From Alviniconcha marisindica (lineage: Eukaryota > Mollusca > Gastropoda > Provannidae), in NCBI GenBank assembly GCA_018857735.1, contig JABMCL010001079.1:796501-860500 (forward strand): a stretch of DNA of 64,000 bases. The letters are read 5' to 3'. How positions within the stretch are numbered: the first letter of the stretch is position 1; each line of letters begins with the position of its first letter. The notes below the pieces were generated by a model, which saw nothing but the letters and a program-made list of their open reading frames with translations, ran no database searches and had not been told where the DNA came from. The translations under genes were made by a program, and so were the position numbers. Below are positions 38,001-51,532 of this stretch, piece after piece.

Positions 38001-41000
38001 CAGTCTGGTACATGAGTTCCTCAGCTGAGGGGTCTGAGTCGAGACACTCGTTGAGGCTGCAAACATAACAATTCCCCCTCAACATCCAAGTGGATATTTT
38101 CCTTAAATATAAGCTACATATGCTGCTCCCCCTCTCTCTCTTTCTCTCTCATTTTCATAAAACTGCAACAAAACAATTCACCCTCAATATCCAAGCAGGT
38201 ATTTTCTTTAGAGTTGAACATGAACTAGACATGCTGCTCTCCCTGGCCCTCTCCCTTTTTCTCTCATTTTCATAACACTGCAAACAAAACAATTCATCCT
38301 CAATATCCAAGCAGATATTTCCTTTAGAGTTGAACATGAATTAGATAAATTGCTCTCCCTCTCTCTCTTTCTCTCTTATTTTCATAATACTGCAAACAAA
38401 ACAATTCACCCTCACCCAAGCAGACATTTTCCTTTAAACATAAACTAGATATGCTGCTCTCCCTCTCTCTTTCTCTCTCATTTTCATCACTGTGATGTAA
38501 ATGAAGAAAGATTGCTCTGCTTCCCCCAACACTCCCCCTCCCCCCCTTCCACCGTCCACCATTACTTCTCTTTCAGTTTCACATAAAACGAAAGTGAAAG
38601 GCACTTTATCTTGTACTTGAACACACATACACAAAAAGTTAATCAGGAATACAAAAACAACAACAAAACAAAGAACTCCAACAAAACACAAAGTAAAGTT
38701 AAAAAACAGCAAACATAAACAAACAAACAAACCCTAACATTTCTGTCTGTCTGTCTCTCCCTCTCTCATGTATGTGCTGGACTAACCTGTCCAAGGAGAA
38801 GAGACTCCACAGGTGCTTCTTGCTGATGGAGACCAGACTCCCACCACACCTGGCGTCAGTGACGGCGATGGTGGGGTAGACGCCTGTGGTCAGGATGTGG
38901 AACAGATGCTGCAGCTCATGGGCTGCGAAGTCTGACACGTTGCCTGCACAAACCCAAAACTTTGCTCTGTCACTGTATGCAATACCATCCACGCATTGGC
39001 TGTTCATTGGCTGTGAAGTCTGACACATTGCCTTCACAAATGCAAAGCTTTGCTGTCACTGTGTGCAATACCATCCAAGCATTGACTGTTCATCGGCTGT
39101 GAAGTCTGACACATTGCCTGTTCAAACCCAAAGCTTTGCTCTGTGAGCAATACCATCCAAGCAGTGATTCTTCACTGGCTGTGAAGTCTGACACATTGCC
39201 TGCACAAACGCAAAGCTTTGCTCTGTCACTGTGTGCAATACTGTCCAAGCAGTGATTGTTCACTGGCTGTGAAGTCTGACACATTGCCTGCTCAAACCCA
39301 AAGCTTTGCTCTGTCACTGTGTGCAATACCGTCCAAGCAGTGATTGTTCACTGGCTGTGAAGTCTGACACATTGCCTGCTCAAACCCAAAGCTTTGCTCT
39401 GTCACTGTGTGCAATACCGTCCAAGCAGTGATTGTTCACTGGCTGTGAAGTCTGACACATTGCCTGCACAAACCCAAGGCTTTGCTCTGTCACTGTGTGC
39501 AATACCGTCCAAGCAGTGATTGTTCACTGGCTGTGAAGTCTGACACATTGCCTGCTCAAACCCAAAACTTTGCTCTGTCACTGTGTGCAATACCATCCAC
39601 GCATTGGCTGTTCATTGGCTGTGAAGTCTGATACATTGCCTGCTCAAACCCAAAGCTTTGCTCTGTCACTGTGAGCAATACCGTCCAAGCAGTGATTGTT
39701 CACTGACTGTGATGTCTGACACATTGCCTGTACAAACCCAAAACTTTGCTCTGTCATTGTGAGAAATACCATCCAAGCATTGACTGTTCATCGGCTGTGA
39801 AATCTGACACATTGCCTGCACAAACCCAAAGCTTTGCTCTGTCACTGTGAGCAAAATGCCATCCAGGCATCAAAAACTACTTGTAGACTGTGAAGTCTGA
39901 CAATGAAGTATTGGAGAAAAAGAGAAGAAAAAAAGCCAACAAAAAGCAAGGTCTCCTCAGAAAGACATGCAGACTATCAAACTGTAAGGTACCTTCAGGT
40001 GTGAGAAGCTGATAGGAGACAGTGTACTGGTAGGTGACGCGTCGCACGGGGCGCACCGTGGCGATGACCACGCGTTTGGAGCGGGCAGGGATGGTGCCAG
40101 ACATGTTGTCCAGTTCCAGACCTTCACAAGCAAAGGGAAAATGCTGTTGTACTCGATGGTGCATTTTATGACAAGGTCAGCATAATTTGCTGCAATTTGT
40201 TGTTGTTGTTGTTGCCACCCTTGACTGAAAAGCTTGCATCCCTCCAAAATACTGTACCAAAACTGGCCTCAGTAAAGGTACAAATATGGACATATATACA
40301 TTTACAGACACAGAAAAGCAAAAAAACCACCCCAAAGCAACAAAGCCAATTAAAAACAGTCTAAGTGAATTATTTGTTTATATATAGCGCATAAAAAACT
40401 TCCACACGAAACCTTGTGTGTTCACAGCGCCTGATACAAACAGTGCATACACATAAGCTCTCGCAAGCTAAAAACTTCCAAAGGACAGAGTAACACTAAC
40501 AGCATGTCTCTTATTACAAGAATCGCAACCAATCCTGGCGGTAGCTGATGCAGTGTTCTTACGCAGCAGATGAAATTAACACTCTACAGACCTGGTCGGT
40601 TGTCACGGAGAGCCTCTTCTGAGTTGGGTCCCTCCACGTTGACGTCGACATGCAGCCGGTACAGGAGGGAGCAGGAGCTGTTGTTGTAAAGCATGATGTG
40701 TTTGGAGGCCGAGCTCCCGACCACCACGTCGCCAAACTCAAAGTACGTCTGGTCCGCCTGCCAGACAAAAATTCACAGACATGTTCAACAGCTGCAGGCA
40801 AAAAAACAAAAAACAAACAAAAAATGTGAATGCATCAACTTTCAAAATCAGACAAAGAACCAAACAAAACCCCAAACAAAATAAACAAACGAAAACATAG
40901 ACAGAAAGACATGCACATAAATCAACTGGAGCTTCTCATTTGCACACGTTTGAAAGGTCACACTAAGCGATGACTGGCCTACATCCACCTCTTTATTGTT

Positions 41001-42285
41001 TGCTTGTTTGGTAGAGTGTTTGTTGTTACAGTGGTTGTCTCTATACACCAAAACAAACAAATCCCACACATCAAAGCTGCATTCTCCACACACAGAAATG
41101 TACATCGACACAGCAAAAAGTTAAAGCCCAATGTCATCAGCATGGTGACATGACATCCTCATCAAGATGGTGACAGGGTATTGTCACCAAGATGAAGACA
41201 GACATCATCACCAAGATGAAGACAGGACATCATCACCAAGGCGAAGACAGGACATCATCACCATGATCAAGACAGGACATCATCACCATGATGAAGACAG
41301 GACATAACCATGATGAAGACAGGACATCATCACCATGATGAAGACAGGACATCATCACCAAAATGAAGACAGGACATTATCACCATGATGAAGACAGGAC
41401 ATCATCACCATGATGAAGACAGGACATCACCATGATGAAGACAGGACATTATCACCATGATGAAGACAGGACATCATCACCAAGATAAAGACAGAACATT
41501 ATCACCATGATGAAGACAGGACATCATCACCAGATAAGACAGAACATTATCACCATGATGAAGACAGGACATCATCAACAAGATAAAGACAGGACACTGT
41601 CACCAAGATAAAGACAGGACACTGTCACCAAGATAAAGACAGGACCTCATCACCAAGATAAAGACAGGACATCATCACCAAGACAGGACACTGTCAAGAC
41701 AGGACATCATCACCAAGATGAAGACAGGACATCAGCACTGACCTGAATGTTTCCCAGGGAGCCCTCGGCCACCACCCTGATGGGGAAGTCCTTCTTCTTG
41801 CCTCCCGACGTGTTGTTGCTGAAGCCTTGCCCCCACACGATGAGACTCGGCTTCATCACAAACTTCCCCTGCTCGCACGGTGTGAATGACCACGTCTGAC
41901 TCTGCACAAGGTCAAGGTCACCATGTGTATTCATTTCTCAAGAAGGGGCAATTTTGTCAGCAGTGTTCGGGACTGCTGATGTGAGATGTGCAGGTGTGGT
42001 ACTGTTGTGACTTAATCTGTTCTGGACATTAGATTTGACTTGTTTGAATACAGGTGATGCAGGTAAGGTTTCATTTCACTTTATTCATCAAAATCACTTT
42101 AATAATGTTGCTGAGACACAACAACAACAGCAAAACTAACCAACAGCAATGGTGACAGCCAAATGGAAGAATCAACCTTATCTGGTCCATTTCAGACTTG
42201 TATTGCACATTATGTATGCATACATGAACACAAAGACATACACCTCCCCTCCCATGAACCCACATGCATGTATGCAATGCATGCC

Positions 42286-42316
<31 letters not shown>

Positions 42317-45300
42317 CCATGCAGGTGCATGCATACACACATACATGCACACATACACATACATGCACATGCACACACACACACATGCACGCACGCACGC
42401 ATACACACACACACATACATATACACGCACACACACACACACAAACCACGCTCGCATACACACACATACATGCACACACACACACACACATACATGTGTC
42501 AGTCCCCCCCCCCCCCCCCACCCCCCCACACACACATCTGGCCTGACCCCCATCCTCACAAGGAGTGGAGAGTGTTCTAACCTGTGTCTCATTCGGTGGG
42601 ATGAGGCCGCTGTCAGGGTGAACCTTCAGCTGCTTGGCGTCAGCATGCTTCATGCGCCACTCATACCTAAAACATGCAAACCATGTAACCTGCAACTGCA
42701 TGCCACAAACAAACAACGAGAACAACAAAAACAAACAAACAAAACAAAGCGGTGAGAAAGAAAAGAAAAAAGACCCGAAAGAAAGGAAAGGATGAAAGAG
42801 TTCTGCAGAAATGGAAGGTACCTGCAGCCTTTCTAGTCATCAATTTTGTGGGGTGTTTTTTTTTAAACACTTTTATTTAGCTGTTTTGTTTCTTGAGATG
42901 ATAAACTACCCAGTAAGCATGCTGGATCTGATCTGCAGCCGACTGAGATTGGCTCGGAAGTGTAGGCCAGAAGTGGGCTGGATGATTCCAGGCTTGCTTC
43001 CAGATCCGATCCGTTTGGCCAAAACCTGATGTAATCAGCCAGAACCCAATTAGATCCAGGCTGCTTCTGCACAATATGATCCAGGCCGTCTGTGGAAGAA
43101 TGCAGCAGAGCCATTTTTCACCGTTTAACTGTTGTTTAGGTGTCGTTTTGTACCTTGATAAAGGGGATTACCCTGAACTTTTGCAGGCTGTGTTTTATCC
43201 CAGTAAACAGCGTTCTTTTGAACCTTTTATGTGTTTGGATCTCATTTCCATCTAGGGCCCCAGCAAAGCTTTTCAACCTAAACAGGACACCAAAGTGCAA
43301 ACAGTGCACTTGCCAGACCTGAGAGGGATGCGCGAGATGTTCTTGATGTTGTACGTCCTCAGGGAAGCTGTGCCGATGCAGGTGGGTTTGAAGTACATGC
43401 AGCCGTCGCAGTCCAGCAGCACTTCTGGGGACTCGGCAGAACCATACAACTGCAAGGTCTGTGGAGAGAGAAAAGACACACAGTAAATAAGGCACGTGTT
43501 CAGGAAAACTCATTCTGGGGTGTCTTTCAAGAAGAAGGCTGACTGCAGAGCAGATAATCACAAAACTGGTTCCAGCAGTCAGGAATTCTCCCCAAAGTCG
43601 GAGCACAGCTACCTGAGTGGTGGATAACATTTGCACTTTTAAGTATGTCAGTATGTACAGGTGTGGGGAAACAGCTGCGCACGCCACTTTCTCACCCAAC
43701 ACTGGGTGTACCTCAGGGTTTTAGCTGAGAAATACTTGCAAACATCAAATATCAGTTAAGAAATCCGAAACAAAGTCCAGTTATGGTGGCTTACATTTCC
43801 CAGGATTTATAACTTGATATTGAATACCCAGTCATCCATGTAGGTTGTGTATCAGGTAAAACAGTCCAAGGGAAAGTTTTTAGCATTCATCATGTGTATG
43901 CAAAAGGAGGAAAAATGCGCACAATAATAATTATGTCCTTGGAGCAATAATAATGTGCATAATAATAACAATGATGGCCTTTTTGCAATAGTCAAAACAT
44001 CTTCCCAAGAACAACCACATGTGACAGATCTACGCTGTACAGTCACATCAAGAGTTTTCAGAGAAAGTTTCACCTGTGTTTCCACCTACCTTGTCAAACT
44101 TCTCATTGTCGTTGAGGCGCATGGTCATGTTGTGCTTGTAGGTCTGCACCTTCTCTGGAATGATTCGCACCACAAAGATCTGGTGCTGGGTGGACAGTAG
44201 CCCTGTGAATGGCTTGATCGCAAAGATGCTGCACATGCACACAGACACAAGTCATTATTTAACTGCCAGGTCTGTGATCAAACTGTGATCGCAAAGATGC
44301 TGCACATGCACACAGACACAAGTCATTATTTAACTGCCGGGTCTGTGATCAAACTGTGATTGCAAAGACGCTGTGCATGCACACAGACACAAGACCATTG
44401 TTCAACTGCTTGTCCTGTGATCAACTTGTGATTGCAAAGATGCTGTGTATGCAATCAGATGCAAGACATTGTTCAACTGCTTGGTCTATGATCAACCTGT
44501 GATTGCAAAGATGCTGTGTATGCAATCAGATGCAAGACATTGTTCAACTGCTTGGTCTATGGTCAACCTGTGATGACAAAGACACTGCATATGCATAGGG
44601 ACACATTGTTGAACTGCTTGTTCTGTGATCAACCTATGACTACAAAGACGTTGTACATGCATACAGCTACAGATGATGCATAATTGAAACTGCTTACGTT
44701 TCATGATAAACCTGTGATTACAAAGATGCTGAACATGCATGCGTACACAACACACTGTCAGGCTGCTTGTTCTGTAACAACCCTGCTAATCACAGAACAT
44801 GCCAAGCAGGACCAAACTTTCTACAGCTGCAAATAACTCGCTTGAGCACAGCTGAGAAGGTGCTTAAAGAGAACGCTTAAACCCAGTTCAACAGACATCA
44901 AACGGGCACAAATGGCTACTCACTTGCTCGGGTCCTTGGCTATGTCAAACATAATGGGTGTGGTGCCTGTGTTGGAGAGAAGCACCGTGCGGTATGTGCT
45001 CTCTTTGGTGTTGACTGCTGGGAAGACTACGTGCGATGAGTCCAGCTGGTACTGGGGCAGGAACGTTTCGTTGTTGGGCTGGAATGTGTGACCTGCAGCA
45101 GAGGACAAAAAGTAGGCAGAGTGGACACAGGAGGTTGTTTGGGGGGGGGGGGGAGAAGGTGGGGGGGGGGGGGGAGGAGACGAGGGGAAGGAGAGAGGAG
45201 GGAGAAATGAGGGGGGGGGGGGGAGGGGGGGAAGAAGAACAGGAGGGCATACCAACACTAAAAGTCTAAAATAACAAACCCCAGTCAACTAAATCCAAGA

Positions 45301-48088
45301 AAAAAAATCCAATGTGTGGGAAACCATGGATGCACACAGAAGGCACAATCGTAACATCTGAAGAAAAATAAACCTGGTTACAAAAGGCTGAGTGGATAAG
45401 CAGTCACCCAGCCAAAAACCTGGATGCATGGACAGATAGCTGCATGGACACAGTGATCCCTCCCTAACTTTTTTTAAGGGTGGGGAGGGTGGGGGGAGTA
45501 TGATCAAATCCAAAGGTCTGACCAATGTGTTACCTTTGCAGGTGAGGGTGAGGCACCAGGGCGGGCAGTGTGTGGTGTCCTCCACCAGGCGGTAGTCACG
45601 CAGACTCTTGTAGTACACGTAGCACTCCAGCTCGGCGCCAAACAACTTGTTGGGGGCGGTCTGAAAAACACAGCATATGCATGTGCACCGTTAAACTCTC
45701 TCGCCACCTGTCAGCACAGCTGTGCTGGCAAACACTAGTCGTTCCATACATGCTGGCACAACTTGTGTCAGCTCTGTTTGAAAGTTGTGCGGCAAACAGA
45801 TGACACAGGAAGGGTCAAGTCTAGATACTTTAATTGTCCCTCACAGGGCAATTCAACTAACTACTGGCACATTAATTATTATTTTTTAATAAAAAGAGAG
45901 AAAAAAGCACGAGAAAAAGCAAAAAAAGCATGTAAACATGCAATGTCATTTTTTTTTATACTGATAATAATAAAGACATACTGGATTTAAAAAAGAAATT
46001 AAAAAAGGGTGGAGGGCACACTCCTAATCCTACCAATAAAACTATTAGCTTTACACTCTTAACAAAACGATGATGTCCAGAAAAGTTCACACTCTCATTG
46101 GCCAGACCCTTCAGGTCAAAGCAGTGGTCAGTTATCCTCAGCAGGTACCGGGGACAACTAAGGACTCACTGGCTGGAACTTGACACGGAAGGAGCAGGCT
46201 TTCAGAGGTGGAATCTCCATTGTGGGCTGAAGGATGGTGAAGACGTGGTTCGGACCTGCAATTGTCATCACAGCAATTGTCATTATCATTGACATTTAAT
46301 CTCATGGACCAGAGTCTGCAATTATCATCACAGCAACTGTCATTATCACTGACATTCAATCTTATGGACCAGAGTCCGCAATTATCATCACAGCAATTGT
46401 CATTATCTCACAGACTAGGGTCCGCATCACACAACAGTGGCTAACCTCTGAGTTTTAACTGACAAGGAGTTCTAACACATAACAAACAAACAAATAAACA
46501 AAAAAGAATCAAGATTAAAGTGTAGAAAAAACAAGCAAGTAATTGATTGTTGAGGCATTATATTTACATCTGGTAGACCTTAAACAGAGTAAATCCATAA
46601 AGGAGAGAGGGGGAAAAAAAGAGGTAAAAAAGAAAGAAAGAGAGAAACAGTACCACTCCCTTCATAAAGAGCCCATTGGTCTCCCCCCCCCCCCCCCCCC
46701 CCCCCCCCCACACACACCCACCCCTCCCCCAGCAAATCTGACTTTTGGCCCACACTGCTAAACAGAGAGCAGTGGGGTTATCAAAAATATGTCTAAAAAC
46801 AACAAGAACAGAAAGATAAACTTACGAGTGTTCCACTGCACCAGCACCTTGCCCCTTGTGTGATTGGTGATGTTGACAGTCTGGAAGTAATCGCAAGCTA
46901 TGTCAGCTTCTTCTGCCAACACTAAAAGCCATCACCATCACTATGCCAAACAAACTCAAAATGTATCTCTTGCATGATTGCAGCTAGTGACATTGACAGT
47001 CTGGGAAGTAACTGCAAAGTATGTCAACTTGTTCTGTCAACAGTCACCGCCACATGTCACACAAACTCTTGTTCTGTCAACAGTCACCACCATGTCACAC
47101 AAACTCTGGTTCTGTCAACAGTCGCCACCACGTGTCACACAAACTTTGGTTCTGTCAACAGTCACTACCACATGTCACACAAACCCAAAACTCTTCACAA
47201 TCGTCTGGCGTTACCACAGTAAGCATCATGTGCAACCCATGTTGATTTTCAGCAGGAATGCTTCCTATCCACCACAATATCCACATGCAAGTATCAACTG
47301 CTAGCATGCCACAAAGATGAAACCCAGGCAGGCAGATGGATCATGTGATGTGAGCCAGTTTGGCCTAGCAGTAAGCTGGTAAGCAGAAGGACCTTGATTT
47401 GATTCCACTTCTGGCAGTTCTGCTCTCCTCTCTCTTCAAAAGTTGTGGCCTGTGGACACTGTCTTGTGACTTTGTCCCTCACAGTTAAAGAAACATTGAA
47501 ACGGCTCTCATCACTGACCATCTTAACGCAGGAGTCATTCTGGTGGTGAAGGCGTAGCGTTAGGTATAGTCTCCCTCTTCCCCCCACCTCCTGGGATCTT
47601 GGTCCCCGCCAGTACCTCTTCGGAGACAACTCAGTGTTAAACACCTCTAACTAACCAGCCAATCAACCAAGGATCACGTGAGTTTACCTTTTCCTCAATT
47701 GCACCCATGTGCTGACAGTTTCCAAACTCGGCCACGTTGATGTCGGTACTGACATGAGGCACCATGCTCTGAAAACAGGAGAGATCATGTCAGTACATCA
47801 TAAACTTAACATACGAGGGGTTGACATTTGTCGCTGTGAACTTGTAAATTTTATATGGGGTATAGCGCTATATAAGAGTTATTGTTATGATTACGATGAT
47901 TGTTTGATTACTGCCCTGGGCATCCTTGCATCTTGTCTTTGCCATGACCATGAAGCAAGCCTGAAGTTCCAGTTAGAAGCAGACTGCAGACTGTAAGCTT
48001 TCTGGATGATGTGATGTCAGATTCCAGGAGGACAATCAGCTTACCTCATGGTGATGGTTAGCAACAACAACACCAAGCGAGGGAGAGA

Positions 48089-48124
<36 letters not shown>

Positions 48125-48156
48125 CAGAAAGAGACAGAGACAGAGGCAGGGACAGT

Positions 48157-48219
<63 letters not shown>

Positions 48220-51200
48220 GTAATGACAGACATGAAACACTGCTTGTCCAAATGTATGATGAACATTCAGAACAGAACCTGTACTTACAATGATATCAGA
48301 GTGAAATCCATCATTGAAGTATTCCTCAAAGGGGGGCACTTCAGGAGCAACTGCCATTGTCTCATCCTGTAAACACAGTGCATTTGCATCTTTATGTCCA
48401 AAGGTGCATGCTCCATAATAAACAGACCTGGAATAAACAGACCTACATACCCGTGGAGTAAAAAAACCTACATAGCAGTGGAGTAAATGGACCTATATGC
48501 CTGTGGAGTAAACAGACCTACATACATATGAAATAAACATACCTACATACCTGTAAACAGACCTATATAGCTGTGGAGTAAACAGACCTATGTAACTGTG
48601 GAGTAAACAGGTCTACATACCTGCTAACAGACCTACATAGTTGTGGAGTAAACAGACCTACACAGCTGTAGAGTGAACAGACCTACATAGCTGTGGCGTG
48701 AACAGACCTACATAGCTGTAGAATAAACAGACCTACATAGCTGTGGAGTAAACAGACCTATATATCTGTTAACAGACCTACATAACTGTGGAGTAAACAG
48801 ACCTAAACAGCTGTGGAGTAAACAGGCCTACATAACTGTGGAGTAAACAGACTGACATACTTGTCAGCAGACCTACATAGCTGTGGAGTAAACAGACCTA
48901 CATAGCTGTGGAGTAAACAGACCTACATAGCTGTGGAGTAAGCAGACCTACATAGCTGTAGAGTAAACAGACCTACATAGCTGCAGAGTAAACAGACCTA
49001 CATATGTAACTGGGGAGTAAGCAGACCTACATAGCTGTAAACAGACCTACATAGCTGTGGAGTAAACAGACCTACATAACTGGGGAGTAAGCTGACCTAC
49101 ATAGCTGTAAACAGACCTACATAGCTGTGGAGTAAACAGACCTACATAGCTGTGGAGTAAACAGACCTACATAACTGGAGAGTAAGCAGTCCTACATAGC
49201 TGTGGAGTAAACAGACCTACATAGCTGTGGAGTAAACAGACCTACATAACTGGAGAGTGGAGTAAACAGACCTACATAGCTGTGGAGTAAACAGACCTAC
49301 ATAGCTGTGGAGTAAACAGACCTACATAGCTGAGAGTAAACAGACCTACATAACTGGAGAGTACGCAGACCTACATAGCTGTGGAGTAAACAGACCTACA
49401 TAGCTGTGGAGTAAACAGACCTACATAACTGGAGAGTGAGCAGACCTACATACCCGTGGAGTTTTCAGGCACCTACATAGCTGTGGAGTAAACAGACCTA
49501 CATAGCTGTGGAGTAAACAGACCTACATAACTGGAGACTGTAGAACAGCCTACATAGCTGTGGAGTAAACAGACCTACATAGCTGTGGAGTAAACAGACC
49601 TACATAACTGGAGAGTACGCAGACCTACATAGCTGTAAACAGACCTACATACTGGAGAGTAAACAGCCTACATAGCTGTGGGAAAAATAAACAGACACTA
49701 CATAACTGGAGAGTGAGCAGACCTACATAGCTGTGGAGTAAACAGACCTACATAGCTGTGGAGTAAACAGACCTACATAGCTGTGGACTGTAAACAGACC
49801 TAATAATGGGAGTCCGCAGACCTACATACGGAGTAAACAGACCCACATAGCTGTGGAGTAAACAGACCTACATAGCTGTGCGAGTAGAACAGACCTACAT
49901 ACCCTGGGGAGTAACTGCACCTACTCTACCTCAGCTGTAGAACAGAGCTCATTAGTTGTGTAAACAGACCAACATACCCTGTGATAAACAACCTCATAAC
50001 TAGGAGATAACAGACATACATAGCTTGGAGAACAGAACCACACATAACGGAATCACGACCACACACGTGGCATACACCCGACCTACATAGCAGAAACATG
50101 CCTTATGATACTGCAGAACAACAGTACATCCGTGAGCAAACAAGTACATACCTCGGTGCCTCAGGCAGATAGAAAGAGAATCATGTGTTTGGTTCTGCTC
50201 AGAACAAACCAAGGGTAATCCCTGAGCAGTAGCAGTACCTCGTACCTCAGGCGGATAGAAAGAGAATCATGTGTTTTGGCTGCTCAGACACCAACCAGTG
50301 GTAATCCCTGACCACGTGCATACCTCGTACCTCAGGTCGGATAGAAAGAGAATCATGTGTTTTGTTCTGCTCAGAACCAACCATGGGTAATCCCTGACCC
50401 ACAGTGCATACCTCGGTACCTCAGGGGATAGAAAGAGAATCATGTGTTTTGTTCTGCTCAGAACCAACACATGGGTAATCCCTGACCCACAGTGCATACC
50501 TCGGTACCTCAGGCGGATAGAAAGAGAATCATGTGTTTTGTTCTGCTCAGAACCAACCATGGGTAATCCCTGACCCACAGTGCATACCTCGGTACCTCAG
50601 GCGGATAGAAAGAGAATCATGTGTGTTTGGTTCTGCTCAGAACAACCAACCAAGGGTAATCCCTGAGCCACTTTGCATACCCCCGTACCTCCGTACCTCA
50701 GGCGGATAGAAAGAGAATCACGTGTTTTGTGCCGCTCAGAAGAACCAACCATGGTAATCCCTGAACCACTTTGCATACCTCGGTACCTCAGGTGGATAGA
50801 AAGAGAATCATGTGTTTTGTTCTGCTCAGAACCAACCATGGGTAATCCCTGACCCACAGTGCATACCTCGGTACCTCAGGCGGATAGAAAGAGAATCATG
50901 TGTTTTGTTCTGCTCAGAACCAACCATGGGTAATCCCTGACCCACAGTGCATACCTCGGTACCTCAGGCGGATAGAAAGAGAATCATGTGTTTTGTTCTG
51001 CTCAGAACCAACCATGGGTAATCCCTGACCCACAGTGCATACCTCGGTACCTCAGGCGGATAGAAAGAGAATCATGTGTTTTGTGCTGCTCAGAAGAACT
51101 AACCATGGTAACCCTTGAGCCACTTTGCATACCTCGGGCGGGTAGAAGGAGAATCCTCTGGCAACATGAGTGTGATATCGCCTGACATGCTTCGAGAGCA

Positions 51201-51488
51201 GCACGGCTGGTTTCATGGTCTCTTGGTGACATGTCCCCAAGAGGTCCAAGTACAGTGGACCCTGACAAGCAGAATCGAAATAAGAAAAATTCATAAGACA
51301 TATATATATATATGTTATGCACACGCACACACAAGCACACACACGTAGCTGCACACACAGACACACACATGCACAAGCACAGATGCATGCACACATGTTC
51401 ATACACACAAGTGCACAAACAACAGACACGCACACACACACACACACACATGCACATATATATGCATAGATGCACACACAAATGCATG

Positions 51489-51532
<44 letters not shown>

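Noticed and set aside
48405..50120. CRISPR-like array of short direct repeats
   Set aside because: Units are contiguous, without unique spacers, inside an animal intron with no cas genes.
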